In this document: piece after piece, positions 32,302 through 41,090 of the stretch
Layout of the letters: every line of letters begins with the position of its first letter
Numbering within the stretch: position 1 is the stretch's first letter
DNA from: Fibrobacter sp. UBA7003
GTDB taxonomy: Bacteria; Fibrobacterota; Fibrobacteria; Fibrobacterales; Fibrobacteraceae
Assembly: GCA_002449765.1 (NCBI GenBank)
Contig: DJXN01000013.1
Coordinates: 62,001-126,000 of the forward strand
Reading direction: 5' to 3'
DNA length: 64,000 bases
The notes under the pieces: model-generated
The model's database searches: none
The model's input: only the letters and a program-made list of their open reading frames with translations
Told to the model about the DNA's origin: nothing
Translations under genes and position numbers: made by a program

Positions 32302-34083
32302 ATGAAAAACATTCTCTCTAGGGCTAAAAGGGCCGCTGTATTTGCTATTGCAGCGTCCACTCTCTCTTTTGCAGGACCCGGCTTGGCCGATGGTGCTGCA
32401 AAATTCGTAGGCAACATTACGACTCGCGGCCAGGTCCGCAGCGACTTTACGCAGTTGTGGAACCAGATTACCGCCGAAAACGAGTGCAAGTGGGCTTCCA
32501 TCGAAGGCTCCCGTGGCCGTTACAACTGGGGCGGTTGTGATGCTGCATTTAACTGGGCGAAGAACAACGGTGGCCACTTCAAGTTCCACGCCCTGGTTTG
32601 GGGCTCCCAGTATCCGAACTGGCTGAACGGTCTTAGTGCCGATGAAACCAAGAAGGCCATTACCGCCTGGATGGATGCAGTCAAGGACCATTACCCCGAA
32701 CTCGAAATGATTGACGTGGTGAACGAAGCCATCAAGGCGGGTGGCAAGTACCATTCCAATTACGGCTCGCAGGGTGGCAACAACATTGTCGCGGCTCTCG
32801 GCGGCGATAACGGCAATTACGAGTTCGTGCAGACGGCGTTCAAGATGGCCCGCGAACGTTGGCCGGAAGCGATCCTCATCTATAACGACTATAACACGGT
32901 CCAGTGGAACAAGAACGAAGGTATCGACCTCATTCAGAAGCTGAAGAAGGGCGGTGCTCCGGTGGATGCCTACGGCCTGCAGGCCCATGACATGATGAGT
33001 CAGGGCGGTGGCCAGGGCGGTACCGGCGGTGGCGGCTCCTGCTTGAGCATCAATACGCTCAAGAGCACTATCGAAGAAATCTGGAACAAGACCGAGATTC
33101 CGCTGTTCATCAGTGAATACGATATTTTCACGAGCGATGATAACGTTCAGAAGAAGTGCTACTCCGAACAGATTTCCTACTTCATGGAGAACGAACATAT
33201 TGCCGGTATCACCATCTGGGGCTATATCTACGGCGCTACATGGAATGATGGTACGTCCGGTATTATCAAGGACAACAAGGACCGTCCGGCTATGACCTGG
33301 TTGAAGGAATACCTCGCTTCGAACAAGGGCGCTAACGATACCGGCCTTCCGACGGGCGAGTTGACGCCGGTCGAACCTGAACCGCAGACTCCGTTCAAGG
33401 GTAAGGCGTTTGACTTGTCGGGCAAGATTGAAGCTGAAGACTTCGACATCCCGGGCAAGGGCAAGGGCAATAACTCCTATTCCGTTTCTGGCGATTGCGA
33501 TGATTCCTGGAATACGGAATATAGAAAGGGTACATCTGTAAAGATTGGCGAAAAGAATGGCGGCCTTGTTCTTGGTTGCAACCCGACAGGAAACTACTTC
33601 GAATACACCATCAACGTGGCTTCGGCTGGCGACTATGTCGTGTCGGCAAACGTGGCTGCTAGCGGAACTGGCTCCATCGTGTTCAAGGTCGGCGACAAGG
33701 TTGTTTCTGATACGCTTGAATTTACCGGTGATTCCTGGACTTCCTTCGACCAGGTCAAGGGTAACATCAAGCTCGATGCCGGCGAACAGATCCTGACTCT
33801 CGAAATTTCCAAGGGATATATCGATGTCGACTGGTTCCAGATTACGAAGGCCGGCGAAATTCCTCCGGACGCTATCGCCCAGAAGGTCAGCTACGACCCG
33901 AACAGCCGTCAGGATTACTTCGTGTTCGACATGCACGGCGTGAACATGGGCGTCCTGAGCGCTTACGGATTTGAAGCGGCCGCGGAGATCCTCCAGAACT
34001 CCAGCGACGTGAAGTCCTCGGGCGTGTACATGCTGCGTAACCGCGCTACCGGCGCAATGCAGAAGGTCCGCGTGGTCCGCTAA
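32302..34083 (+). CDS. GH10 endo-beta-1,4-xylanase with divergent CBM6 and C-terminal tail
   Basis: A 593-residue secreted xylanase. The catalytic barrel is very like that of the preceding gene, including the Gly-rich insert, with DVVNEA near residue 138 and FISEYDI near 270. The module after residue 376 is again CBM6-like (KIEAEDFDIPGKG, then YIDVDWFQI), but its sequence differs strongly from those of the other two xylanases. The tail DYFVFDMHGVNMGVLSAYG and the basic end KVRVVR match the others. Start at ATG 32302 after AAAAAAGG. No GH10 cleft residues are missing. Tandem arrangement and own operator site suggest separate transcription units under one control. Confidence 0.94.
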   Translation: MKNILSRAKRAAVFAIAASTLSFAGPGLADGAAKFVGNITTRGQVRSDFTQLWNQITAENECKWASIEGSRGRYNWGGCDAAFNWAKNNGGHFKFHALVWGSQYPNWLNGLSADETKKAITAWMDAVKDHYPELEMIDVVNEAIKAGGKYHSNYGSQGGNNIVAALGGDNGNYEFVQTAFKMARERWPEAILIYNDYNTVQWNKNEGIDLIQKLKKGGAPVDAYGLQAHDMMSQGGGQGGTGGGGSCLSINTLKSTIEEIWNKTEIPLFISEYDIFTSDDNVQKKCYSEQISYFMENEHIAGITIWGYIYGATWNDGTSGIIKDNKDRPAMTWLKEYLASNKGANDTGLPTGELTPVEPEPQTPFKGKAFDLSGKIEAEDFDIPGKGKGNNSYSVSGDCDDSWNTEYRKGTSVKIGEKNGGLVLGCNPTGNYFEYTINVASAGDYVVSANVAASGTGSIVFKVGDKVVSDTLEFTGDSWTSFDQVKGNIKLDAGEQILTLEISKGYIDVDWFQITKAGEIPPDAIAQKVSYDPNSRQDYFVFDMHGVNMGVLSAYGFEAAAEILQNSSDVKSSGVYMLRNRATGAMQKVRVVR

Positions 34084-34118
34084 TAGCAAACCCAAGAGTT
34101 TAGCATTTTAGAGACGGG

Positions 34119-34151
34119 TCCCGAAACGAAAGTTTCGGGATTCGTTTCTTT
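34119..34151 (+). terminator. Rho-independent terminator after the second GH10 gene
   Basis: TCCCGAAAC (34119-34127), loop GAAA, GTTTCGGGA (34132-34140), then TTCGTTTCTTT. Confidence 0.85.
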
Positions 34152-34171
34152 ATGCGTTTGCCTTGTTCCCA

Positions 34172-34186
34172 TGGATAGATTGTCCA
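34172..34186. promoter_or_regulatory. Operator-like palindrome upstream of the third GH10 gene
   Basis: TGGATAGATTGTCCA, i.e. TGGATA-GAT-TGTCCA, flanked by AT on both sides. It starts 96 bp before the ATG. A TTGACG (34214-34219) and AATATA (34239-34244) downstream may be the promoter it controls. Confidence 0.55.
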
Positions 34187-34267
34187 TGAAAACCCCCTTC
34201 CGACATGCGATTTTTGACGTTTTTCAAGGTAATTTTGGAATATAGACAATAAAAAAGGATGTGGTGT

Positions 34268-36139
34268 ATGAAAAATCTTTCTCTCTCTCTCGCTGTCGTT
34301 GCCATCGCTGGCCTTGCAACCGTGGCAAATGCCGCATTGGCCGATGGTGGCGCCAAGTTCGTGGGCAATATTACTACGGGTGGCCAGATCCGTAGCGACT
34401 TCGCCCAGTACTGGAACCAGATTACTCCCGAAAATGGCTGTAAGTGGGGTTCCATCCATTCCCTTTCTAACGGCAACAGCGGTACAAGCAAGTTCGCCTG
34501 GGACAACTTCGACAAGTGCGAAAGCGCCTACAAGTGGGCCAAGGAAAAGCCCGGTGAGCGTCACTTCAAGTTCCACGCCCTCGTTTGGGGTTCCCAGTAC
34601 CCGAACTTCCTCTGCAAGAAGAAGAATCCGAGCATCACGGTAGAAAAAACCAAGCAGTACATCACCGAATGGTTCGACGCCGTTGCGGCCAAGTTCCCGG
34701 ACCTCGAATACATCGACGTGGTGAACGAAGCCATTTGGGCGGGCGACAACTACCACTCCGGTTACGGCAAGCCCGCTGCAGGTGCCGAAGGCCACAGCAC
34801 CGACGATACCGAATGCGGCGGCTCCTACATTATCGAGGCCCTCGGTGGCGACCGCGTGGTGAATGGCAAGCACCAGTACGACTTTATCACGAATGCCTTC
34901 AAGATGGCCCGCGAACGCTGGCCGAAGGCTGTGCTTATCTACAACGACTACAACACGCTCTCTTGGCAGATTAACGAAGGTATCGAACTCATCCAGACCA
35001 TCCTCAAGAATGGCGCTCCGGTCGATGCATACGGCCAGCAGGCTCACGACTGCAAGGGCATGAGCAAGAACGATTTCGAAAGCAAGATGACTCGAATCCA
35101 TAACGAGACGGGCCTACCGCTCCTCGTTTCGGAATACGATATCGGCGAAGCCGACGATACCAAGCAGAAGAACGATTACGCAAACCAGGTTCCCTTCATG
35201 TGGGAAACTCCTTGGGTCGCGGGTATCACTATCTGGGGTTATATCAACGGCTCTACCTGGGTGGCAAACACCGGCCTTATCGAAAAGGATGGCCGCAAGC
35301 GCGCTTCCATGAACTGGCTCGAAGACTACTTCGCGAAGAACCTCAACAAGGGCCAGAATGAAGTGACCTTCACTCCGGTCGAGCCCGAACCGCAGCTTCC
35401 GTTCAAGGGTCAGCCGATTGCGCTTCCGGGCAAGGTCGAAGCCGAAGATTTCGATATCCCGGGCAAGGGCGTCAACGAAGACGGCACGAGCAACCAGTCC
35501 TACAGCGACGATTCCGAAAACCACGGCGATAGCGACTACCGCAAGGATACGGGCGTTGACCTCTACAAGAAGGCGACTGGCGTGATTGTGGGCTACAACA
35601 GCGAAGGCGACTGGCTCGAATGGACCGTGAACGTGAAGGAAGCGGGCGACTACACGATGTTTGCCGCCGTGGCGGCCGCGGGCTCCACCTCCAGCTTCCA
35701 GCTCTCCCTCGATGGCAAGGCCCTGACCGACGTGATTTCGGTTCCTGCCGCCAAGTCCGGCGAGGAGAACTACGATGACTACAACAAGGTCAGCGCCAAC
35801 GTGACCCTCCCGGAGGGTAAGCATATACTCCGCATGGACGTGACTGGCGCCTGGTTCGACGTGGACTACTTCACCTTCGTGAAGGGCAAGGACGCGACCG
35901 ACCCCGAACCGATTGACCCGGGTACGACCTCCATTGCGAATGTCAAGTTTGATGCGGGCGCACTCCAGGATTACTACGTGTTCGACATGCACGGCGTAAA
36001 CATGGGCATACTCTCCGCTTACGGTTTTGATGCCGCCGCCCGGATGCTCCAGACTTCCGGTACAGTGAAGTCCTCGGGAGTCTACATGCTGCGCAACCGC
36101 TTTACCGGCGAAATGCAGAAGGTCCGCGTGACCCGCTAA
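34268..36139 (+). CDS. GH10 endo-beta-1,4-xylanase with CBM6 and C-terminal tail
   Basis: A 623-residue secreted xylanase. The barrel is a more distant GH10 than the two before it: it has a longer loop near residue 60 (HSLSNGNSGTSKFAWD), a Cys-containing insert after the acid/base region and no Gly-rich stretch. Catalytic motifs: DVVNEA near 151 and VSEYDI near 288. Its CBM6 from about residue 390 is nearly the same as that of the first xylanase (GYNSEGDWLEWTVNV, WFDVDYFTF). The tail ends RNRFTGEMQKVRVTR. Start ATG 34268 follows AAAAAAGG. Signal peptide to about NAALADG. Confidence 0.94.
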   Translation: MKNLSLSLAVVAIAGLATVANAALADGGAKFVGNITTGGQIRSDFAQYWNQITPENGCKWGSIHSLSNGNSGTSKFAWDNFDKCESAYKWAKEKPGERHFKFHALVWGSQYPNFLCKKKNPSITVEKTKQYITEWFDAVAAKFPDLEYIDVVNEAIWAGDNYHSGYGKPAAGAEGHSTDDTECGGSYIIEALGGDRVVNGKHQYDFITNAFKMARERWPKAVLIYNDYNTLSWQINEGIELIQTILKNGAPVDAYGQQAHDCKGMSKNDFESKMTRIHNETGLPLLVSEYDIGEADDTKQKNDYANQVPFMWETPWVAGITIWGYINGSTWVANTGLIEKDGRKRASMNWLEDYFAKNLNKGQNEVTFTPVEPEPQLPFKGQPIALPGKVEAEDFDIPGKGVNEDGTSNQSYSDDSENHGDSDYRKDTGVDLYKKATGVIVGYNSEGDWLEWTVNVKEAGDYTMFAAVAAAGSTSSFQLSLDGKALTDVISVPAAKSGEENYDDYNKVSANVTLPEGKHILRMDVTGAWFDVDYFTFVKGKDATDPEPIDPGTTSIANVKFDAGALQDYYVFDMHGVNMGILSAYGFDAAARMLQTSGTVKSSGVYMLRNRFTGEMQKVRVTR

Positions 36140-36170
36140 GGCAAAAAAGAATCCTAATCCATACACCCGA

Positions 36171-36201
36171 AGCCTCCGGAAAATTTCCGGGGGCTTTTTT
36201 G
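36171..36201 (+). terminator. Rho-independent terminator after the third GH10 gene
   Basis: AGCCTCCGG, loop AAAATTT, CCGGGGGCT followed by six T residues; one mismatch in the stem. Confidence 0.85.
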
Positions 36202-36311
36202 ACGTTTTTTCGGCAATTTGCAATCTATTTATTACACGTCCGGGGGTGTTGTTTTTGGGTGCGCCAAGTTATATTTAAACCGGGTGGGAAAACACAAAAA
36301 CAAGGATGTTT

Positions 36312-38579
36312 ATGAAAACTTTTCTAAAAGCGACAGCTTGCGCGGTTCTCTTGACCGCAGCCATGGGTAATGCAGGGCAGTACCCTTTCCCGCAGAACAT
36401 GAAATACCCGCATGGCACGATTATTGAATATGCCAATACGGACATGATCAAGGAACATTACAAACTGTGGAAGCAGGCTTGGTACAATGCCAGCAACGGC
36501 TGGGTGTATGCACCGGAAGGAAAATGCTCTACCGTTTCTGAAGCTATTGCATACGGTATGTTGATTACTGTATACATGGACGAAGAAGAAGTGTTCAAGA
36601 ACCTTTATAAGGTTTGGACGTCCAATACGGTTGGTGGCGCTAAAAACGCTGGCATGAATTGGCGTATTGGTTGCCAGGCTGACAACGGTTCGGCTACGGA
36701 TGCCGACGAAGATGCCGCTCTCGCCCTCGTGATGGCATCCAAGCAGTGGAACAATGCTGGTTATTTGAGCGATGCGACGGCGCTTATTAATTGGATTGCC
36801 CAGAACGATGTTGATGGCAATAACTCCCTCAAGCCGGGCAGCAACTGGAATCCGGCTCTCAACCCGAGTTATGTGGTGCCGGGGCACTACCGCCTGTTCG
36901 AAAAAGTGACGAATAACAGTAAGTGGTCTACCATCCGTTCTAAGGCAATGCAGGATTTGCTTGCTTGTCAGGATTCCAAGACCGGTCTAGTGGGAGACTG
37001 GTGCAGTTGGAGTGACCATAAGACGATTTCTTCTCCGGGTGCAGCCGTATCCAATGATATTGGTTTCTATGATGACGCCGCACGTACCCCGTGGCGTACC
37101 GCTTGGGCCTATTACTGGTATGGTGATAGCGACGCGCAAAAGTTCAACCAAACTGTAACAAAATGGCTCATCCCGAATACCCGCACTGCTAGTGGCGTGA
37201 ATTCTGGCTACAAGTGGCAAGATTACATGAACTCGTACATAGCGGACGAAAGCGATTCGCGCAACTTTGTCTCTTCTACCTTCTCCGGCGGTCTTGGCCT
37301 TGCGACTTCGTCTATAAACACTGACGAGGCGAAATCCTATCTTAACACGGTTTTCAAGGTCCTCAAGGAAAAGAAGAGCTGTGCATCTGTGGATGGTTGC
37401 GGCGAAAGTATCGCGGGTGAAAAATATTACCCGGCTACCTTGAACATGCTTTACCTCCTCATCTTGACGGGCAATATGCCTAACCTCTATGATCTTTCCG
37501 GCTTTACGAGATTCACGCCGGATACTACCAAGGCTCCGTCCGTGAATCAGATTGGCGGAACCCAGATGGAACGCGGCGATACGACTGTCGGTGTCTCGGG
37601 CCTTTGGAACTGGGGCGCCTACCATGACAAGCTCGGTATCGGCACCAAGATGGTTCCTGACTCGGGTTCCTCTCCGCTGTTCAGGAAGGACGACGGCTCT
37701 ATCTATGCCGAAGCCTCCATGAATATCGGTCCTGAACCGGATTATGTCCCGGGCGTAGCGCTTAAGTATCCGTCTGCCGGTATTGCGGTGTCGTTCAAGA
37801 AGGAAGAATGCAAGCAGACAAAGACCTGCGGGGTCGATTTCACGGCTCTCGGTATCAAGTATGTCCGCGTGACAGCAAAGACTTCTGGCCCGATCCGTAT
37901 GGCCGTCTTGAATACCATTACGGATGAAAATGCCGAAAAGGGACTGCAAAATTTGGGTGCCGGCTCTGAACCGGGTATCTATGTCGACAACTCCGATGAC
38001 TACGTTGCCGTCACCTATGATATGACCCCGGATGAATGGGGCTTCAAGGGTGCGAACGGCACGAAGATAACCATCCTTGACTGGGTGAACAAGAATGCAC
38101 CTCCGGGAGCAGACATCATCAAGACAATCAAGGGTTTCAAGTGGGAAGTCAAGGATGCTCAGGGTGGCATCGGCGAAATCTCCATCAAGAAGATTGAATT
38201 CCTCGATGCGAACAAGCAGGCGATTGACCCTGTCAAGCTTACCGGCATCGTCATTTCGGATGTCCCGGCGTCCTCCAGTTCTGCTGCCGTGAATCCGGGT
38301 TCTTCCAGCTCTGCTACCGTGAATCCGGAATCTTCCAGCTCGGGCCCAGACGCCATCCATGCGGTTGCCTCCGTCGGATCGCTCAAGGTCGTGACTTCCG
38401 GTATGCAGGTCCGCGTGCTCGGCGCAAGGCTCGGCTCCTCCTATGCCGTGTTTGACGTCCAGGGCAAGGCTGTCGTTTCTGGCCGTATCGGCGCTGCCGA
38501 CCAGGGCATTGCAGTTCCCCACAAGGGAATCTACCTTGTCCGTGTCGATGGCAAGATCCATACCGTGACGGTCAAGTAG
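36312..38579 (+). CDS. Family GH8 glycosidase with C-terminal beta modules and tail
   Basis: A 755-residue secreted enzyme. Signal peptide to about GNAGQ. The (alpha/alpha)6 GH8 domain covers about residues 20-400: the acid Glu in CSTVSEAIAYGM (near 76) and the base Asp in ATDADEDAALAL (near 133). GH8 includes endoglucanases, xylanases and reducing-end xylosidases; the xylanase surroundings favour xylan or a mixed glucan. A beta-rich ancillary module follows (about 430-640), then a Ser-rich linker with two similar NPxSSSSA repeats (about 650-680) and a tail ending VPHKGIYLVRVDGKIHTVTVK. Start at ATG 36312 is preferred over 36306 because AAGGATGT overlaps the latter. Confidence 0.9.
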   Translation: MKTFLKATACAVLLTAAMGNAGQYPFPQNMKYPHGTIIEYANTDMIKEHYKLWKQAWYNASNGWVYAPEGKCSTVSEAIAYGMLITVYMDEEEVFKNLYKVWTSNTVGGAKNAGMNWRIGCQADNGSATDADEDAALALVMASKQWNNAGYLSDATALINWIAQNDVDGNNSLKPGSNWNPALNPSYVVPGHYRLFEKVTNNSKWSTIRSKAMQDLLACQDSKTGLVGDWCSWSDHKTISSPGAAVSNDIGFYDDAARTPWRTAWAYYWYGDSDAQKFNQTVTKWLIPNTRTASGVNSGYKWQDYMNSYIADESDSRNFVSSTFSGGLGLATSSINTDEAKSYLNTVFKVLKEKKSCASVDGCGESIAGEKYYPATLNMLYLLILTGNMPNLYDLSGFTRFTPDTTKAPSVNQIGGTQMERGDTTVGVSGLWNWGAYHDKLGIGTKMVPDSGSSPLFRKDDGSIYAEASMNIGPEPDYVPGVALKYPSAGIAVSFKKEECKQTKTCGVDFTALGIKYVRVTAKTSGPIRMAVLNTITDENAEKGLQNLGAGSEPGIYVDNSDDYVAVTYDMTPDEWGFKGANGTKITILDWVNKNAPPGADIIKTIKGFKWEVKDAQGGIGEISIKKIEFLDANKQAIDPVKLTGIVISDVPASSSSAAVNPGSSSSATVNPESSSSGPDAIHAVASVGSLKVVTSGMQVRVLGARLGSSYAVFDVQGKAVVSGRIGAADQGIAVPHKGIYLVRVDGKIHTVTVK

Positions 38580-38601
38580 CGAGGGTTAAAGAATTATCCA
38601 G

Positions 38602-38629
38602 AACCGGGGCTCTGCTGCCTCGGTTTTTT
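38602..38629 (+). terminator. Rho-independent terminator after the GH8 gene
   Basis: AACCGGGG (38602-38609) pairs with CCTCGGTT (38618-38625) including one wobble; T-run follows. Confidence 0.8.
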
Positions 38630-38731
38630 GTATATGGGCTTTGCATATGCCGCATAAAACTTGCCCATGACTCTCGGCTTTTGTATATTCTCAGTGCGGG
38701 AACGAGTTCCCGGAAATTTTTGGAGCTTAGA

Positions 38732-39835
38732 ATGGATATTGGTGCGTATCATTTTCAGAATCCCGAAGCCTTCTGGCTGTTTATTCTTGTTCCGGTTCTG
38801 ATTGCCTTATACGTTTACAGGCAACAACGCCGCAAGAGCACGATCAAGTTTCCCGCCCTTGCGATTGCGAAAAAGGCTGTCCCGAGCCGTCGCGTTCGCC
38901 TCCGCCATATCGTGCCTGCGCTCCGCCTTGCCGCCCTCTGCTGCTTTATTGTGGCGCTAGCCCGCCCGCAAAACGCGATGGAAATTGAATACACGAATAC
39001 CGATGGCGTCGACATCATGCTCGTACTTGATGTTTCGGGATCGATGGGAACGCTCGACATGCTTACCCGCGTGGAACAGGCGAAACTCGGCGTGATGAAT
39101 GCCGAGCGCATCTACAAGTCGGGGGATTTCTGGAAATATAGCCGCATGGGCTATGCGCAGGATGTGATTGCCGAGTTTATCCAGAAGCGCCGCAGTGACC
39201 GCATCGGGCTTTCGGCGTTCGGAAGTCGGGCCATGACGCAATGCCCCCTCACGCTCGATTACGGAAGCCTTCTTGAAATCCTGGGCGCGACGGACGAACT
39301 GGCTCGCGATTCCGTGGTGGCGTCGAGGACCGCGATTGGCGATGGCCTCATGAACGCGCTTGCCCGACTGCAGAAGTCCGAGGCGAAATCGAAGGTCGTC
39401 ATCCTCCTCACCGACGGCAAGGACAATGCGAGCGTCATATCCCCGGTGCGCGCGGCCGAGGTTGCCCAGTCACTCGGCATCAAGGTCTATACGGTCGGCG
39501 TCGGCAAGAAGAAGGGCAAGATTCTCGGGTTCCAGGTGAACCCGTGGACGGGCGAAATCTCGTGGGCCGAAAGTGACATCACTCCCGAGGAGGGAATCGA
39601 CGAGTCGACCCTCGTGGCGGTGGCACAGAAGACGGGCGGCAAGTTCTACCGCGCCGAGAACAAGGAACAGCTCGAAGAAATCTATTCCGAAATCGACCAG
39701 CTCGAAAAGACCGAAATCGAGACGGTCGTCTATGCGCGCTATGCCGAAAAGTTCTACCCGTGGCTTTTGGCGGGCGCCCTGTTGATCCTGCTGGAACTTC
39801 TGCTTGCGAACACGCGCTTCGTGCGCATCCCCTAG
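38732..39835 (+). CDS. BatA-like VWA membrane protein
   Basis: A 367-residue protein with transmembrane segments near residues 15-32 and 65-82 and at the C-terminus (near 340-360), flanking a von Willebrand A domain. MIDAS motif DVSGSM is present, followed by an unusual insert of about 20 residues (TLDMLTRVEQAKLGVMNAER, then YKSGDFWKYSR) before the helix that follows in other BatA proteins. LLTDGKDN supplies the second metal loop. Bat proteins (aerotolerance operon) scaffold periplasmic complexes; in Bacteroidetes they are linked to stress survival. Start ATG 38732 has GGAGCTTAG upstream. Its partner lies 1.3 kb away. Confidence 0.87.
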   Translation: MDIGAYHFQNPEAFWLFILVPVLIALYVYRQQRRKSTIKFPALAIAKKAVPSRRVRLRHIVPALRLAALCCFIVALARPQNAMEIEYTNTDGVDIMLVLDVSGSMGTLDMLTRVEQAKLGVMNAERIYKSGDFWKYSRMGYAQDVIAEFIQKRRSDRIGLSAFGSRAMTQCPLTLDYGSLLEILGATDELARDSVVASRTAIGDGLMNALARLQKSEAKSKVVILLTDGKDNASVISPVRAAEVAQSLGIKVYTVGVGKKKGKILGFQVNPWTGEISWAESDITPEEGIDESTLVAVAQKTGGKFYRAENKEQLEEIYSEIDQLEKTEIETVVYARYAEKFYPWLLAGALLILLELLLANTRFVRIP

Positions 39836-39842
39836 CGCTAGG
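39831..39842. repeat. 12-bp perfect palindrome shared by two stop codons
   Basis: CCTAGCGCTAGG carries the TAG of BatA and, inverted, the TAG of the minus-strand GGDEF gene; the two coding regions are 2 bp apart. Confidence 0.7.
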
Positions 39843-40956
39843 TTTTGGCCGTTGGCGGCTTGAAGCAGTTTTCCTTGGCGTTGTCGAGGAAGGAGTCTAT
39901 GTTCTGCGTGGACTTGGTCCCGTATTCGGACCAGTAGATGCTGAAGGACAGCGGCCAGGGTATCTGGCCGAGCTGGCTATTCTGCGTGCTCTTGCGGACA
40001 ATCCCGTTGCAGAGTTCCTCGACTTCGGAGAAGTTGCCGCATTCGTAGACGATGGCGAAGGTGTCCGAGCTGTACCGGGCGAGGAAAAGGTTCTTGTCCT
40101 TGCACTGGGAGCGCAGGAATTGCGCCATCTGCCGGAGGGCCATGTCGGGGGCGTGCTTGCCGTGCGTCTTGCGTATAGTGACCAGGTCATCGATGTGGAT
40201 CTGGATGAGGAAGAGCCTCTTGCTTGCATCCAGTGTCTGCGTGATGCGGCTAAGGTAAGCCGCGAACTTGCTTGTGCTGTTGAGCCCGGTGGTAAGGTCG
40301 GTGGAGGAGTTTTCCTTGAGGTCGCTCAGGTAGATGAATAGGATCGTGAGCATGAGCGCGGGCGAGGTAATCGGCATTTCCATGGACTGGGTCTGGATCG
40401 CCATGCCGGCAAGCGGAACGAAGACGATGATGGCGAGCTGGTTATAGTGCCTGCGCAGGAACCGGTTCTTGCACTTGAACGAATTGCGGAGGGCTACGGC
40501 GCTCGCGCCGAGGAGGTAGCCGACGGAGACCAGGTTCAGGAGGATCCACAGGACGGGATTCAGGGCTGTTCCCGTGTCGTGCAGGTGCATGAATGCCACG
40601 ATGATGGCGTAACCGCCCGTGATGAATATGGGAGCCAGGATGAGAAGGGCCCATTTCTGCAGCCTGTAGCTGCTCGATGTGACCGCGTAGGATACCATGT
40701 AGAACCATGCTGCCGCGATGGCGAGGCATGCGATAATCTTGAGGCATTCGATAATTCTGCAGGCGATGACGAATTCCGGCGAGAGGATTTTCCCGGCAAT
40801 CTCGAGGGCGGCGAATACGATGAAAAAGTCGAGCAGCCTGTCGAGTGCCCTCGCACAGAGCAAAAGCGATGCCGCCTCCCTGTTGCCCTGTCGGATCAGG
40901 AGGAGGACCAAGATGCAGATGACATCAACCTCTATTGCGAAAAGGACTGAATCCAT
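39838..40956 (-). CDS. Membrane protein with degenerate GGDEF domain
   Basis: A 372-residue protein with about six or seven transmembrane helices in the first 210 residues, then a cytoplasmic GGDEF-like domain beginning DLTTGLNSTSKF. The active-site signature reads RYSSDTFAIV in place of GGDEF, and the metal-binding aspartates are not all in place, so it probably does not make c-di-GMP; it may bind nucleotide or act as a scaffold. The start follows GAAGGT 4 bp upstream. It lies between BatA and BatB, opposite in direction, and breaks up that pair. Confidence 0.8.
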   Translation of the reverse strand: MDSVLFAIEVDVICILVLLLIRQGNREAASLLLCARALDRLLDFFIVFAALEIAGKILSPEFVIACRIIECLKIIACLAIAAAWFYMVSYAVTSSSYRLQKWALLILAPIFITGGYAIIVAFMHLHDTGTALNPVLWILLNLVSVGYLLGASAVALRNSFKCKNRFLRRHYNQLAIIVFVPLAGMAIQTQSMEMPITSPALMLTILFIYLSDLKENSSTDLTTGLNSTSKFAAYLSRITQTLDASKRLFLIQIHIDDLVTIRKTHGKHAPDMALRQMAQFLRSQCKDKNLFLARYSSDTFAIVYECGNFSEVEELCNGIVRKSTQNSQLGQIPWPLSFSIYWSEYGTKSTQNIDSFLDNAKENCFKPPTAKT

Positions 40957-41090
40957 ATCAACCTTCTTGTTCTGAATATAATAAAATTTTAAGAAAGGGG
41001 AAAATTTTTTGAAAAAAACGCTTCGGGGCCGTTTTTTTGTATATTCTAGGTGCTTGCGGGTGGATTCCCGAGCCGATCCTGGAGGATTTG

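Noticed and set aside
32281..34095. A 604-codon minus-strand frame opposite the second xylanase, with similar ones opposite the other two
   Set aside because: They arise from the same codon pattern in three related genes; their apparent similarity to each other reflects the xylanases.
36196..36211. TTTTTGACGTTTTTTC upstream of GH8, similar to a stretch before the third xylanase
   Set aside because: Only one half-site and partly inside the terminator tail of the preceding gene, so not counted as an operator copy.
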